From Diacronema lutheri (Eukaryota > Haptophyta > Pavlovophyceae > Pavlovales > Pavlovaceae): 64,000 nt of DNA. This document shows, piece after piece, positions 47,098-55,497 of the stretch; positions within the stretch are counted from its first letter, which is position 1; each line of letters starts with the position of its first letter. A program made the translations under genes and the position numbers. The stretch lies in the NCBI GenBank assembly GCA_019448385.1, contig JAGTXO010000007.1, positions 372,001 through 436,000 of the forward strand, read 5' to 3'. Under the pieces are notes generated by a model, which saw only the letters and a program-made list of their open reading frames with translations, did not search any database and was not told the DNA's origin.

Positions 47098-49542
47098 ATG
47101 GAGCCCGGGCCCGTGGGCGCCGAGGTGGTGCTCGCGCTGTGCGCGCGCGCTGGGATCGACGTGTGCTTCGCCAACCCGGGCACGACGGAGATACACGTGG
47201 TCGACGCGCTCCGCGCCACGCCCGGCATCCGGCCCGTCCTCTGCCTGCACGAGAACGTTGCGACGGGCGCGGCGGACGGCTTTGCGCGCATGACCGGCCG
47301 GCCGGCGCTCGTCTTGCTCCACCTGGGGCCGGGCCTGTCGAACGGCCTTGCCAACCTGCACAACGCGCACCGGGCGAGCAGCCCAGTGCTCGTCCTCGTT
47401 GGCGATATGGCAACGTGGCACGCCGCGTCCGATGCGCCGCTCTGCCAGGACATTGCGGCGCTCGCGCGCACCGTGTGCGAGCCGGGCGCGGTGCGCACGC
47501 CGCAGCGCGCGGCCGAGGTCGCGCGCGAGACGGCCGCGGCGCTTGCACGCACGCTCTGGCCGCCGCTCCTCCCGCGCGCCTCCGACGTGCCCGTCGGCCC
47601 GCTCGGCGCGGGACGCGTCGTCACGCTCGTGCTGCCGCACGACCTCTCGTGGCTCGCGTGCCCCGCCGGCCCCTTCGGCGCGCTGCTGCCGCGCTCGAGC
47701 GGCTCGCCGGCGGCGCGCGCCGGCGCGCTCGCGCGTGCGCTCGACGGCTTGCTCGTGCGCCCGCGCACCGACGCGGTTGGCATTGCGGCGTCGATCACGC
47801 GCGCGCTGCGCGATGGCGGCGCGAGCCGCTGCACGAACGGCTGCGATGGTGCTGATCATGGTGAGGGCGCGCGGGGCAGCGACGATGACGGCGACGACGA
47901 CGGCGGCAATGACGACGTCGCCGCCGCCGACGCACTCGATGCCGAGGCCGCGTGGCAGGTCGAGCCAGCCGCGGACGACCTCGCCGACGAGCCGAATGCC
48001 GAGGTCGACGAGCAGACTCTCGCCTTCGACGCGCTGCGCGAGCACGAGCTGCGACGGGCGCGCGCGCGCGGCTCGGACGCGCTCGTCTCCGTCACCGGCC
48101 GCCACTTCAACGGCCTCGCGTACGAGATGCTTGACGTCGTGCGCGGCCGCGATGGCGCGCTGCCCGGGCGCGTCGCCGTGCTGCTCGGCGGCAGCGCGCT
48201 CGGCGACGCGGCGGTGGTCGAGGCCGCGGCGGCGGTGTGCGACGTGCTGTGCGACGCGGCCGCGTGCGGCGCAGACGCCGGCGCGCCCGGCGGCGACACG
48301 CGGCCTGGCGCGCGCGCGCACGCGGATGGCGCTGACATTGCAAGTTTGTGCTGCATGGGCAACATAGCGCGCCTCGATCGCGGGCGCGGCCGTCCGCTCG
48401 TCCGGCGCATTCCCTACTTCCCGCGGCCGGCGGCAGCCTACCTCCGCCAGTTTCGCTTCGTCCTCATCTGCGGCGCGCCGCTGCCCGTCGCGCAGTTTGC
48501 GTACGATGGCGGACCATCGCAGCTTCTCGACGCGCCCGCAGACGGCGGGCCGCGCGCCGCGCACGTCGACGTGGCCGACGCGGCCGGCGCCTTCGCGTTC
48601 ATTGCGGCGCGGGTTGCGGACGCGGCCGCGCACCGCGCGCGCGAGGCCGCCGCCCGCGAGCGGGCGCTCGCGACCGCGCCGCGCCGCGCGGGCGCGGTTA
48701 CGGGCGCGGGCGCGGGCGTGGGCGCGGGCGACGACGAGGTCGAGCGAGCCCTTGACGAGGCCGCCGCGTACAGCGAGACGCTTCCCGACGACTTTGCGCG
48801 CGCGTACGCCGAGGCGGCCGCGCTGCCACGCGCGCCGCCTCGTGCGCGCGCGTGCGCGCCCGCTGCGCCGCCGGTCGGTCGAACCGATGCGCCGCTCTGC
48901 GCGCACGCGTTGTGCTCGACAATCGCGGCGCTGCAGCCGGAGGGCGCGATCATCGTCGACGAGGCGCTCACGTCGGGCACGGCCTACTGGGACGCATCGG
49001 CCGGCTGCGCCCCCTTCTCCCACCTGGCGCTCACGGGCGGCGCGATCGGCTCGGGCCTGCCGCTCGCGCTCGGTGCAGCGATCGCTTGCCCCGACCGTCC
49101 CGTCCTCGCGTTCCAAGCAGACGGCTCGGGCATGTACTGCGTGCAGGCGCTGTGGAGTATGGCACGCGAGCGCCTCTCAAACGTGACAATCGTCGTGTGC
49201 GCGAACCACGCCTACGAGATTTTGAATGTTGAGATGGGCATGCAGGCGCCCAGGCATTCGCGCGGCCATCTGCCCGGCACGGACGAGGGCGAGGTGCGCG
49301 CGCTCGAGCGCGACACGTCGGCGGTGGCGGCGCTCACCTCGCTCGAGCAGCCGCGCGTCGACTGGGTCGCGCTTGCGCGCGGCTGCGGCGTGCGCGCCGA
49401 ACGCGTCGGCACGGCGCGCGAGCTCGCAGAGGCGCTCGAGCGCAGCCCGTTTGGCGCGTGGCGCAGCGCGGCAGATGGCGCGCTTGATGGGCCGGTGCTC
49501 ATTGAGGCGACGCTCGCTCGCGCGCAGAGCGCGAGCGAATAG
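47098..49542 (+). CDS. IlvX-like thiamine-diphosphate enzyme (acetolactate synthase superfamily)
   Basis: A 814-residue protein. The N-terminal PYR domain has DVCFANPGTTEIHVVDAL and LHENVATGAADGFARMTGRP, where Glu52 is the residue that activates thiamine diphosphate, then LLHLGPGLSNGLANLHNAHR. The C-terminal PP domain has FQADGSGMYCVQALWSMARE and VVCANHAYEILNVEMGMQ, in the family's G-D-G...N metal-binding layout with Ala-Asp-Gly. This pattern fits the poorly known bacterial IlvX group more than true acetolactate synthase. It is about 290 residues longer than bacterial proteins, because of inserts in the central domain including an Asp/Gly-rich run. The start at 47098 begins right at the domain; an ATG at 47047 would add 17 residues and overlap the neighbour's ATG. 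Confidence 0.75.
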   Translation: MEPGPVGAEVVLALCARAGIDVCFANPGTTEIHVVDALRATPGIRPVLCLHENVATGAADGFARMTGRPALVLLHLGPGLSNGLANLHNAHRASSPVLVLVGDMATWHAASDAPLCQDIAALARTVCEPGAVRTPQRAAEVARETAAALARTLWPPLLPRASDVPVGPLGAGRVVTLVLPHDLSWLACPAGPFGALLPRSSGSPAARAGALARALDGLLVRPRTDAVGIAASITRALRDGGASRCTNGCDGADHGEGARGSDDDGDDDGGNDDVAAADALDAEAAWQVEPAADDLADEPNAEVDEQTLAFDALREHELRRARARGSDALVSVTGRHFNGLAYEMLDVVRGRDGALPGRVAVLLGGSALGDAAVVEAAAAVCDVLCDAAACGADAGAPGGDTRPGARAHADGADIASLCCMGNIARLDRGRGRPLVRRIPYFPRPAAAYLRQFRFVLICGAPLPVAQFAYDGGPSQLLDAPADGGPRAAHVDVADAAGAFAFIAARVADAAAHRAREAAARERALATAPRRAGAVTGAGAGVGAGDDEVERALDEAAAYSETLPDDFARAYAEAAALPRAPPRARACAPAAPPVGRTDAPLCAHALCSTIAALQPEGAIIVDEALTSGTAYWDASAGCAPFSHLALTGGAIGSGLPLALGAAIACPDRPVLAFQADGSGMYCVQALWSMARERLSNVTIVVCANHAYEILNVEMGMQAPRHSRGHLPGTDEGEVRALERDTSAVAALTSLEQPRVDWVALARGCGVRAERVGTARELAEALERSPFGAWRSAADGALDGPVLIEATLARAQSASE

Positions 49543-49546
49543 CACA

Positions 49547-49565
49547 GGGGGGGGGGGGGGGGGGG
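49547..49565 (+). repeat. 19-base G tract just after the TPP enzyme stop codon
   Basis: 19 consecutive G, starting 4 bases after the stop at 49542. The gap 49543-49764 holds no gene. Confidence 0.9.
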
Positions 49566-49764
49566 TCTCTCTTTTCAAACAAAACAGCGCGGCCGACGGA
49601 CGGTCAGCCGGCCGGCGCTGTCTCGAACGGCCAGGACGTCACTGCACGTGGTCGGGCAGGCTCGGTGGTGTCCCGCCGACGGGCGAGCGTCCGCGCGATG
49701 CGCGCGAAGCGATGGAGGCGTGCAGGAGGGGGTTTCGGTGGGGAGGGGGGCGGCGCATAAGGCG

Positions 49765-51534
49765 CTACGCGCCGCCGTCTGCCTGCCCGTTCGCCGGCTT
49801 GCCCTCAGGCTCGGCGGACGAAGGCGCGGCGCCGCGCGCGTCGTCGACTCTTGCGCTCTCGACCATAACGAAGCGCAGGCCGGCGCGAAGGATCTCCTGC
49901 ACGTGCGCGCTTGTCTCGCCCGTGCCATCGTAATGCTCGGCAAAATGGCCGAGCGCGGTGTAGAAGACGGGCGCGTTGCGCGCGCCGAGTCGGCGGCACC
50001 AGACGACCGGGTGGTTCGGGCCGAGCAGCCCGCCCTCGTACGTCGCCTCGTTGACGGACGCGAGCACGACGAGTCCGGGCTCGTCGGCCGGATTGCGATC
50101 AAAGTTAAAGAATTCGTCACGGTGCAGCAGCTTGGGCGGGAGCGCGGCAAGCTGGATGCCGGCGGCGGCGGCCGCGTCGTGGTGCACGTGCACGAGCCCG
50201 TGCTGCGGCGGCGGGTGGTTCAAAAAGTGCGCGCCGAACGCGTCGCGCAGCACCTCGGTGGTCGCGCGCATTCGCGTCCCGCCCACCGCGTCCTCGCCGT
50301 CGAGGAACGCAGCGAGCGCGGCATGCACGCCGAGGAGGCCGCGGCCGGCGGCGAGGTGGGCCTTGAGGATGCCCTTGCTCGGGTCGAAGATCTCGCCCGA
50401 ATTGTTCACGAGGATGATCACGTCAAACTCGCGCGGCGCGCCCTCCTCGAGCATCGCCGAGTCGTCGGAGATCATCGCGCTCCAGCCGGGCGTCTCGTCG
50501 ACGAGGCGGCGGATGCACGCGGCGGCGGCGGGGATCGAGTCATGCTTGAAGGCCGCCGCCTTGGTGAAGACGAGCGCCGTGCGCGCGCCCGCCCTCGCTC
50601 GGCCGGCGAGCGCATCGGCGCACTTGTCGATCGAGACGGTCGTCGAGATAGCGTCCATCTGCGGCACGTACGTCGTGAAGTGGGGCGTGGCGAAGTGCGC
50701 GGCGAGGTGGGCGTCCGACTCCCACTCCTCGACAATCACGAAGCGCGTCGGCGAGTCCGCACTCTTGACAAACGCGTACTTGATGCAGCCGGCCTCGCGC
50801 CACGTGTGGTGCGCGAGCACCTCCGCCATTGCGAGCCATCGCTCCTGTACGTCGATTGGCACCTCCTTGGTGACGACGACGTGGACGGTGTGCGCGGGAT
50901 TGGGCAGCGCGACCGCGGCGCGCGCGGGCGCCGCCGCCGCAGGCACGCCCGCCGCCTTGGCCGCCGCCTCGAGCGCCTCCTTGGCGGCGTCGTCCGCCTT
51001 GGTCGTGAGAAGCGGGTGGAGCGACCGGCGGCCGTCGACGAAGAAGGCGACCCACTCGGCAAGGCGGAGGCCAAGGCGGTCACACGCGGCCTTGTCGTGC
51101 TCGTTGCGTGGCTTCTTCGCCACCACCGCGCCGTAGTGCAGCGTGTGGATCTTGGAGACGTAGTCGGTGACGCCGAACGAGAGGAAGCCAAAGTTCATCA
51201 GCACCGTCGACATCGCGTGGCACGCGAGCTCGGCGCCGCCGCCGTGGCCACCCTGCGAGGAGAAGACGGTGCACAGCTTGCCGTCGCACTTGTTCCAGTG
51301 GTCCGCCGCGAACTCGTCCCACCACTGCTTCATCCGCCATGCGATGCCACCGAGATTGGTCGGCGTGCCGACGGCGAGGCCGTCCGCCCAGATCACGTCG
51401 GCGTGCGCGGCCTCGTCGCACGAGCGAAGGCGGACAACCATGCCCGGGATCTTGCGCGCGCCCTCCGCAATGAGCTGCGCCATCTGCGCCGTGCAGTCCG
51501 TGTTGGAGTGGTACATGACGAGGATTCGGCCCAT
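49765..51534 (-). CDS. Three-domain fusion: WrbA-like flavodoxin, ABM monooxygenase fold, ThuA-like domain
   Basis: A 589-residue intronless protein. Residues 1-175 are a WrbA/flavodoxin-like FMN domain (ILVMYHSNTDCTAQMAQLIA; GLAVGTPTNLGGIAWRMKQW; VFSSQGGHGGG). Residues about 205-300 match the antibiotic-biosynthesis-monooxygenase ferredoxin-like fold (HVVVTKEVPI...WREAGCIKYAFV...FVIVEEWESDAHLAAHFATP). Residues about 320-560 match ThuA (ALVFTKAAAFKHDSIPAAAA; GRGLLGVHAALAAF; GTGETSAHVQEIL region). WrbA is an NAD(P)H:quinone reductase, ABM enzymes oxidise or protect quinones, and ThuA acts in trehalose/disaccharide metabolism. I know of no characterised protein with this combination. The first ATG is used. 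It diverges from the histidine phosphatase by 148 bp. Confidence 0.8.
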   Translation of the reverse strand: MGRILVMYHSNTDCTAQMAQLIAEGARKIPGMVVRLRSCDEAAHADVIWADGLAVGTPTNLGGIAWRMKQWWDEFAADHWNKCDGKLCTVFSSQGGHGGGAELACHAMSTVLMNFGFLSFGVTDYVSKIHTLHYGAVVAKKPRNEHDKAACDRLGLRLAEWVAFFVDGRRSLHPLLTTKADDAAKEALEAAAKAAGVPAAAAPARAAVALPNPAHTVHVVVTKEVPIDVQERWLAMAEVLAHHTWREAGCIKYAFVKSADSPTRFVIVEEWESDAHLAAHFATPHFTTYVPQMDAISTTVSIDKCADALAGRARAGARTALVFTKAAAFKHDSIPAAAACIRRLVDETPGWSAMISDDSAMLEEGAPREFDVIILVNNSGEIFDPSKGILKAHLAAGRGLLGVHAALAAFLDGEDAVGGTRMRATTEVLRDAFGAHFLNHPPPQHGLVHVHHDAAAAAGIQLAALPPKLLHRDEFFNFDRNPADEPGLVVLASVNEATYEGGLLGPNHPVVWCRRLGARNAPVFYTALGHFAEHYDGTGETSAHVQEILRAGLRFVMVESARVDDARGAAPSSAEPEGKPANGQADGGA

Positions 51535-51682
51535 GGTGGTCGTTTGCGATGCGGTCGTCTGGGACCTCGGTGCGTCGCGTGCGCTTTCCTTCGGCGGCGG
51601 ATTGCGGGATTCTCTTGCGTCACCTGTAATCAATCATACGCGAACGGGCTGCCGGCGGATGGGTCGTAAGCCCTAGGCATCA

Positions 51683-52543
51683 ATGGCGCCGCACGCGCCG
51701 ACGGCCGCGCACGCGTCCAACGCGATCGAGTCGGCGCAGCACCTGGCGCACCTGCGCGAGCTCGGGCTGATCGGCACGCGGCGTAACCCGGCGGTTGTGC
51801 TCCTCGCTGACGACCCCGCGCGCGCCGCGTCGCCCACCGTCTGGAAGCTCCACCTCGTCCGGCACGGCCAGGGCTTCCACAACCTGCTTGGCGACGAGTA
51901 CCGCGAGCGCGGCGTGCAGTTCTCGGCGCGCGGCGACGACCGTTCGGCGAGCAACCCGTACGTGCGGCCCGAGGTGTGGGACCCGCCGCTCACCGCGCTC
52001 GGCCGGCAGCAGGCCAAGGCGCTCCGGCCCGCCGCGCGCGCGCTCGCGCCGCAGCTCGTGCTCACGTCGCCGCTCAGCCGCGCAGCGAGCACGGCGGTGC
52101 TCGCGTTCACGCACCTGCTTGGCACGGTACCGTTCATGGCGATCGAGGCCGCGCGCGAGCAGATGGGCGTGCACACATGCGACGCGCGCAACCCGCTCGA
52201 CGACCTGCGGCGTGACTTCCCGCAGCTCGACTGTTCGCAGATGGCCGACGGGCCGGACGACGACGCGCTCTGGTCGGCGACGGAGCGCGAGACACCGGCC
52301 GCCGTGTGCGAGCGCGCGCACCAGCTGATGCTGTGGCTGCGCGCGCGCCCCGAACGCGAGGTCGCCATCGCCACGCACTCGGCCTTCCTCTTCATGCTCC
52401 TCAACGCGGTGCTCGAGCCGGACGGCGACGCGCCGGACGGCGGCGCGCCGGCGGGCGAGGGCGTGCGCGCGTGGTTTGCGACAGGCGAGATGCGCACGAT
52501 TTGCATCTCGTTCGTCGATCGCGATGAGCGCGAGCGCCAGTGA
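51683..52543 (+). CDS. Histidine phosphatase (phosphoglycerate mutase-like)
   Basis: A 286-residue protein. LHLVRHGQGFHN (57-67) holds the catalytic R-H-G (His61), WDPPLTALGRQQAK the family's L-T-x-x-G-x-x-Q-A, and LVLTSPLSRAASTAVLAF the S-P-L-x-R. VAIATHSAFLFMLLN contains the second His. In plants and fungi similar proteins (SHB17-like or 2-carboxy-D-arabinitol-1-phosphatase-like) remove phosphate from sugar phosphates; mutase activity is not implied. The residues before 50 are not part of the fold. It stands between the WrbA-ABM-ThuA gene and the reductase-cyclase fusion, so a sugar-phosphate substrate is an attractive guess. Confidence 0.8.
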   Translation: MAPHAPTAAHASNAIESAQHLAHLRELGLIGTRRNPAVVLLADDPARAASPTVWKLHLVRHGQGFHNLLGDEYRERGVQFSARGDDRSASNPYVRPEVWDPPLTALGRQQAKALRPAARALAPQLVLTSPLSRAASTAVLAFTHLLGTVPFMAIEAAREQMGVHTCDARNPLDDLRRDFPQLDCSQMADGPDDDALWSATERETPAAVCERAHQLMLWLRARPEREVAIATHSAFLFMLLNAVLEPDGDAPDGGAPAGEGVRAWFATGEMRTICISFVDRDERERQ

Positions 52544-53127
52544 GCCCGTGGTGTGAGCGCGCGCGGGTACAAGGCGTAGAGGGCCTGTGCCGCACGGCGA
52601 TGAGCCGGCCGCGCCAAGCAACGCCGCGCCATGGCCTAATAAAGGTGCTTTCGAGCGTGCTGGTGGAGCAGTTGGCCCCTCGGCAGTCGGCACAGCTGCT
52701 TGTGGTGCCAGTCGGCGTTGGTCCACCGCTTGCGAGTTGCGCCCTGCGGAGAATGAGTCTGACGCGCTGTGGCCGCGCATGTGCCGTGCGGGCGATGAAT
52801 ACGTCGTAGGGGGGTTGACATAATTGTCGCGAGCGTGGAAATCTGCAGCTACGAGGCTCGCACGTAGCGCGTCCTGGTCGAGCACTCACGCTCAACGTCC
52901 TCACAGTCAGCCTCATCTCACACTTAGGCCATCCGCCGCCAACTTCCTCCTATCTAGTTGCGCAAGGACGATCACGCGCGATAGCCGCGAAAGAATCCTC
53001 AGAAGAGAGAGTCGGTACGCCGCCGCCGCCGCGTTCCCCGCTCGCACCTGCCGCCCGCGACGCTCACTCGAGCGCGCGCACACTCTCGCGCGCACCGGCG
53101 ACAGCCTTCCCGTTCCCAATCGTCGAC
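52544..53127. other. Intergenic region upstream of the reductase-cyclase fusion
   Basis: This 584-bp stretch has no supported gene. The part 52800-52990 is less GC-rich than average (for example TTGACATAATTGTCGCGAGC near 52815) and may be promoter or 5' UTR of the gene starting at 53128. I see no repeats or RNA gene. Confidence 0.4.
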
Positions 53128-55497
53128 ATGAGCACCACCGTGATCCGCCGCCCGCCGCTCGTCGGTCTCGGCACCTTCAACCGCTTTCAGGACGCGGACG
53201 CGGTCGGCGAGGCGGTGAGCGTCGCGATCCGCGCGGGCTACCGCCACTTTGACTGCGCGTCGCTGTACGGCAACGAGAAGGCGGTGGGCAAGGCATTCGC
53301 CGCGGCGCTCAAGGCGGGCGAGGTGACGCGCGATCAGCTCTACGTTGTGTCCAAGCTGTGGTGCTCGGACGCAGCGCCGGAGGACGTCGAGGCCGCATGC
53401 CGCAAGACGCTCGACGACCTTGGGCTCGAGTATCTGGACAACTACACGATGCACTGGCCGGTGCAGATGACCAAGGACTCCAAGGTCGTCGACGGCAAGC
53501 ACGAGTTCAGCATCGTTCACCAGGGCGATCGCAAGGCGCTCGCGGCGACGTGGCGCGCGATGGAGGCGCTCGTCGACGCCGGCCTCGTCCGCTCGCTCGG
53601 CGTGTCGAACTTTGACGTGCGTATGCTCGGCGAGCTGATGCAGGACTGCAAGATCGCGCCGATCTCCAACCAGTTCGAGATGCACCCCTTCCTCCCGCAG
53701 CGCGAGCTCGTCGCGTACTGCGAGAAGGCCAACGTGCACGTCGTCGCCTACTCGCCGCTCGGCATGGGCGGGCCGCGCTCGCCGCAGGACCCGGACCTGC
53801 TCGGCGACTCGCTCGTCAAGCACATCGCGGGCGAGGTGGGCAAGTCGCCCGCGCAGGTCCTCCTCCGCTGGGCCCTCCAGCGCGGCGCGTCCGCCATCCC
53901 CAAGTCGCTTACGCCCGAGCGGATCGTGCAGAACCGCGACGTGCTCGACTGGGCGCTCTCCTCGTCGCAGATGGAGCGGCTCGACTCGCTCGACATCGGC
54001 TACCGCTTCATCGAGGTGCCCTACTTCAACTTCGACCAGCGCCCGCCCTCCAACGTCAACACCGCGCCGCCCGGCCAGGCGCTGGTCAAGGAGGGGTACG
54101 TTGACGAGTACGGCTTTTATCGCAACTACTTTGCGCGCGAGGGCAAGGAGCTGCGCACCGAGGTGATCATCCGGCGCGGGCTGCTCGAGCCGGACGAGCT
54201 CGCGTCCAACGGCCGCCACCTGCTCCCCGAGAAGTGCTGGGCCGCGCCCATCCACGTCGTGACGGACGAGGCGGTGAGCGCGCTGTACGGCGACCAGGTC
54301 GTCGAGGGCCTCACGGCCGCTGGCTTCCAGGTGCACAAGGTGGTGATCGAGACGGACGTGGACGAGTCGGGCGAGACGTCGACCGAGCACTTCAAGACCG
54401 TCGAGTCGCTCATGCGCTGCTCCGACCTTATCCTCGAGCGCGGCATCACCAAGCACTCAGCGATCGTCTCGCTCGGCGGCGGCGTCGTGAACAACCTCGC
54501 CGGCGTGCTCGCGGGCATGCTTTACCGCGGGATCACGCTCGTGCACCTGCCGACGACGACGATGTCGGCCTTCGACGCCGCCCTCGACTTCAAGCAGGCC
54601 ATCAACCACTCGCTCGGCAAGAACCTTCTCGGCTGCTACTACCCCGCCACGACGATCGCGATCGACCCGGACTGCCTCGCGACGCTCTCCGAGCGCCACT
54701 CGCTCAACGGCGTCGGCGAGGCGCTCAAGCACGGGCTGACGCAGTCGGTCGAGCTGACCGACATGATCGTCCGCCCGCTCCGCGAGGGCGACCCGTTCAA
54801 GGTGATCAAGGACGGTGCGTACATGGAGCGGCTCTGCCGCGCGGCGCTTGAGATCAAGGCGCCGACGCTCGACGATTACAACAACTCGGACTTCAACGAG
54901 TTCTGCCCGCAGTACGGGCACGCGATCGCGCACTCGGTCGAGCACATGTCGTGGTCGAGCAAGGCGCACCAGCCCCTCCTCCACGGCGAGGCCGTCGCCA
55001 TCGGCATGTGCGTCTCGGCCGAGGTCGCGTTCCTCAAGGGCGTGTGCACGCGCCAAGTCGTCGACCAGCATTACGACCTGGTCGGCGCGACGGGGCTGCC
55101 GACCTACGTGCCGCGCACGATGGACATTGGCCCGCTCATCCGCCAGATGCGCTTCGACAAGCACACGGTGAAGAACCCGACGATGGGCCTCGTCGCGCAG
55201 ATCGGCGGGATGGCGATGGCGCCGTCGGGTGAGTCGTACGCCTTCGACGCGTCCGAGGCGGAGCTCACCGCGGCCTTCGAGGCGAACATGAAGCGGCGCG
55301 ACGAGGACAACGTGTGCGGCTCGTGCGCCTCCATCTTCGCCACCGAGATCCCCACCGTCCCCGCGCCGGGCGCGCCGGCGGCAAGCTCGAGCGATAGCGG
55401 CGCGGCGGCCTCGCCCGCCGCCGATGGCTCGCAGATTATGTCGATCAACTCCTTCGTCGGGCACCTCGGCAAGGAGCTCAAGCTCTTCGGCATGTAG
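53128..55497 (+). CDS. Fusion of aldo-keto reductase and 2-deoxy-scyllo-inosose synthase-like sugar phosphate cyclase
   Basis: A 789-residue intronless protein. Residues 8-305 are an aldo-keto reductase with the full tetrad Asp42, Tyr47 (HFDCASLYGNE), Lys76 (VVSKLW) and His109 (TMHWP), plus GVSNF and IPKS. Residues 345-725 are a sugar phosphate cyclase (dehydroquinate synthase fold): VSLGGGVVNNLAGVLAGMLY binds NAD. LPTTTMSAFDAALDFKQAIN has Lys489, and GKNLLGCYYP follows. Metal ligands are Glu531 (GVGEALKHG), His598 (YGHAIAHSVEH) and His619 (LLHGEAVAIGM). The F-K-Q-A-I-N...G-K-N-L-L-G pattern matches bacterial 2-deoxy-scyllo-inosose synthase (S-I-K-Q-A-V-N...G-K-N-L-V-G, as I recall BtrC, whose Lys141 is catalytic), not dehydroquinate synthase. 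The product is probably a cyclitol ketone, perhaps reduced in place. A 60-residue tail ends HLGKELKLFGM. Confidence 0.85.
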   Translation: MSTTVIRRPPLVGLGTFNRFQDADAVGEAVSVAIRAGYRHFDCASLYGNEKAVGKAFAAALKAGEVTRDQLYVVSKLWCSDAAPEDVEAACRKTLDDLGLEYLDNYTMHWPVQMTKDSKVVDGKHEFSIVHQGDRKALAATWRAMEALVDAGLVRSLGVSNFDVRMLGELMQDCKIAPISNQFEMHPFLPQRELVAYCEKANVHVVAYSPLGMGGPRSPQDPDLLGDSLVKHIAGEVGKSPAQVLLRWALQRGASAIPKSLTPERIVQNRDVLDWALSSSQMERLDSLDIGYRFIEVPYFNFDQRPPSNVNTAPPGQALVKEGYVDEYGFYRNYFAREGKELRTEVIIRRGLLEPDELASNGRHLLPEKCWAAPIHVVTDEAVSALYGDQVVEGLTAAGFQVHKVVIETDVDESGETSTEHFKTVESLMRCSDLILERGITKHSAIVSLGGGVVNNLAGVLAGMLYRGITLVHLPTTTMSAFDAALDFKQAINHSLGKNLLGCYYPATTIAIDPDCLATLSERHSLNGVGEALKHGLTQSVELTDMIVRPLREGDPFKVIKDGAYMERLCRAALEIKAPTLDDYNNSDFNEFCPQYGHAIAHSVEHMSWSSKAHQPLLHGEAVAIGMCVSAEVAFLKGVCTRQVVDQHYDLVGATGLPTYVPRTMDIGPLIRQMRFDKHTVKNPTMGLVAQIGGMAMAPSGESYAFDASEAELTAAFEANMKRRDEDNVCGSCASIFATEIPTVPAPGAPAASSSDSGAAASPAADGSQIMSINSFVGHLGKELKLFGM

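Noticed and set aside
53128-55497. Ordinary shikimate-pathway dehydroquinate synthase
   Set aside because: The S-V-G-G-K-T-G-I-N signature is replaced by F-K-Q-A-I-N, and no other shikimate domain is fused, so a plain AroB call does not fit.
53128-55497. Mycosporine/gadusol or valiolone (DDGS/EEVS) cluster
   Set aside because: The V-G-I-N...H-K-N-R pattern expected for those cyclases is absent, and no O-methyltransferase or ATP-grasp partner lies nearby.
47098-55497. Aminoglycoside antibiotic gene cluster
   Set aside because: No aminotransferase, glycosyltransferase of that pathway or resistance gene is present; only a cyclase similarity supports it.
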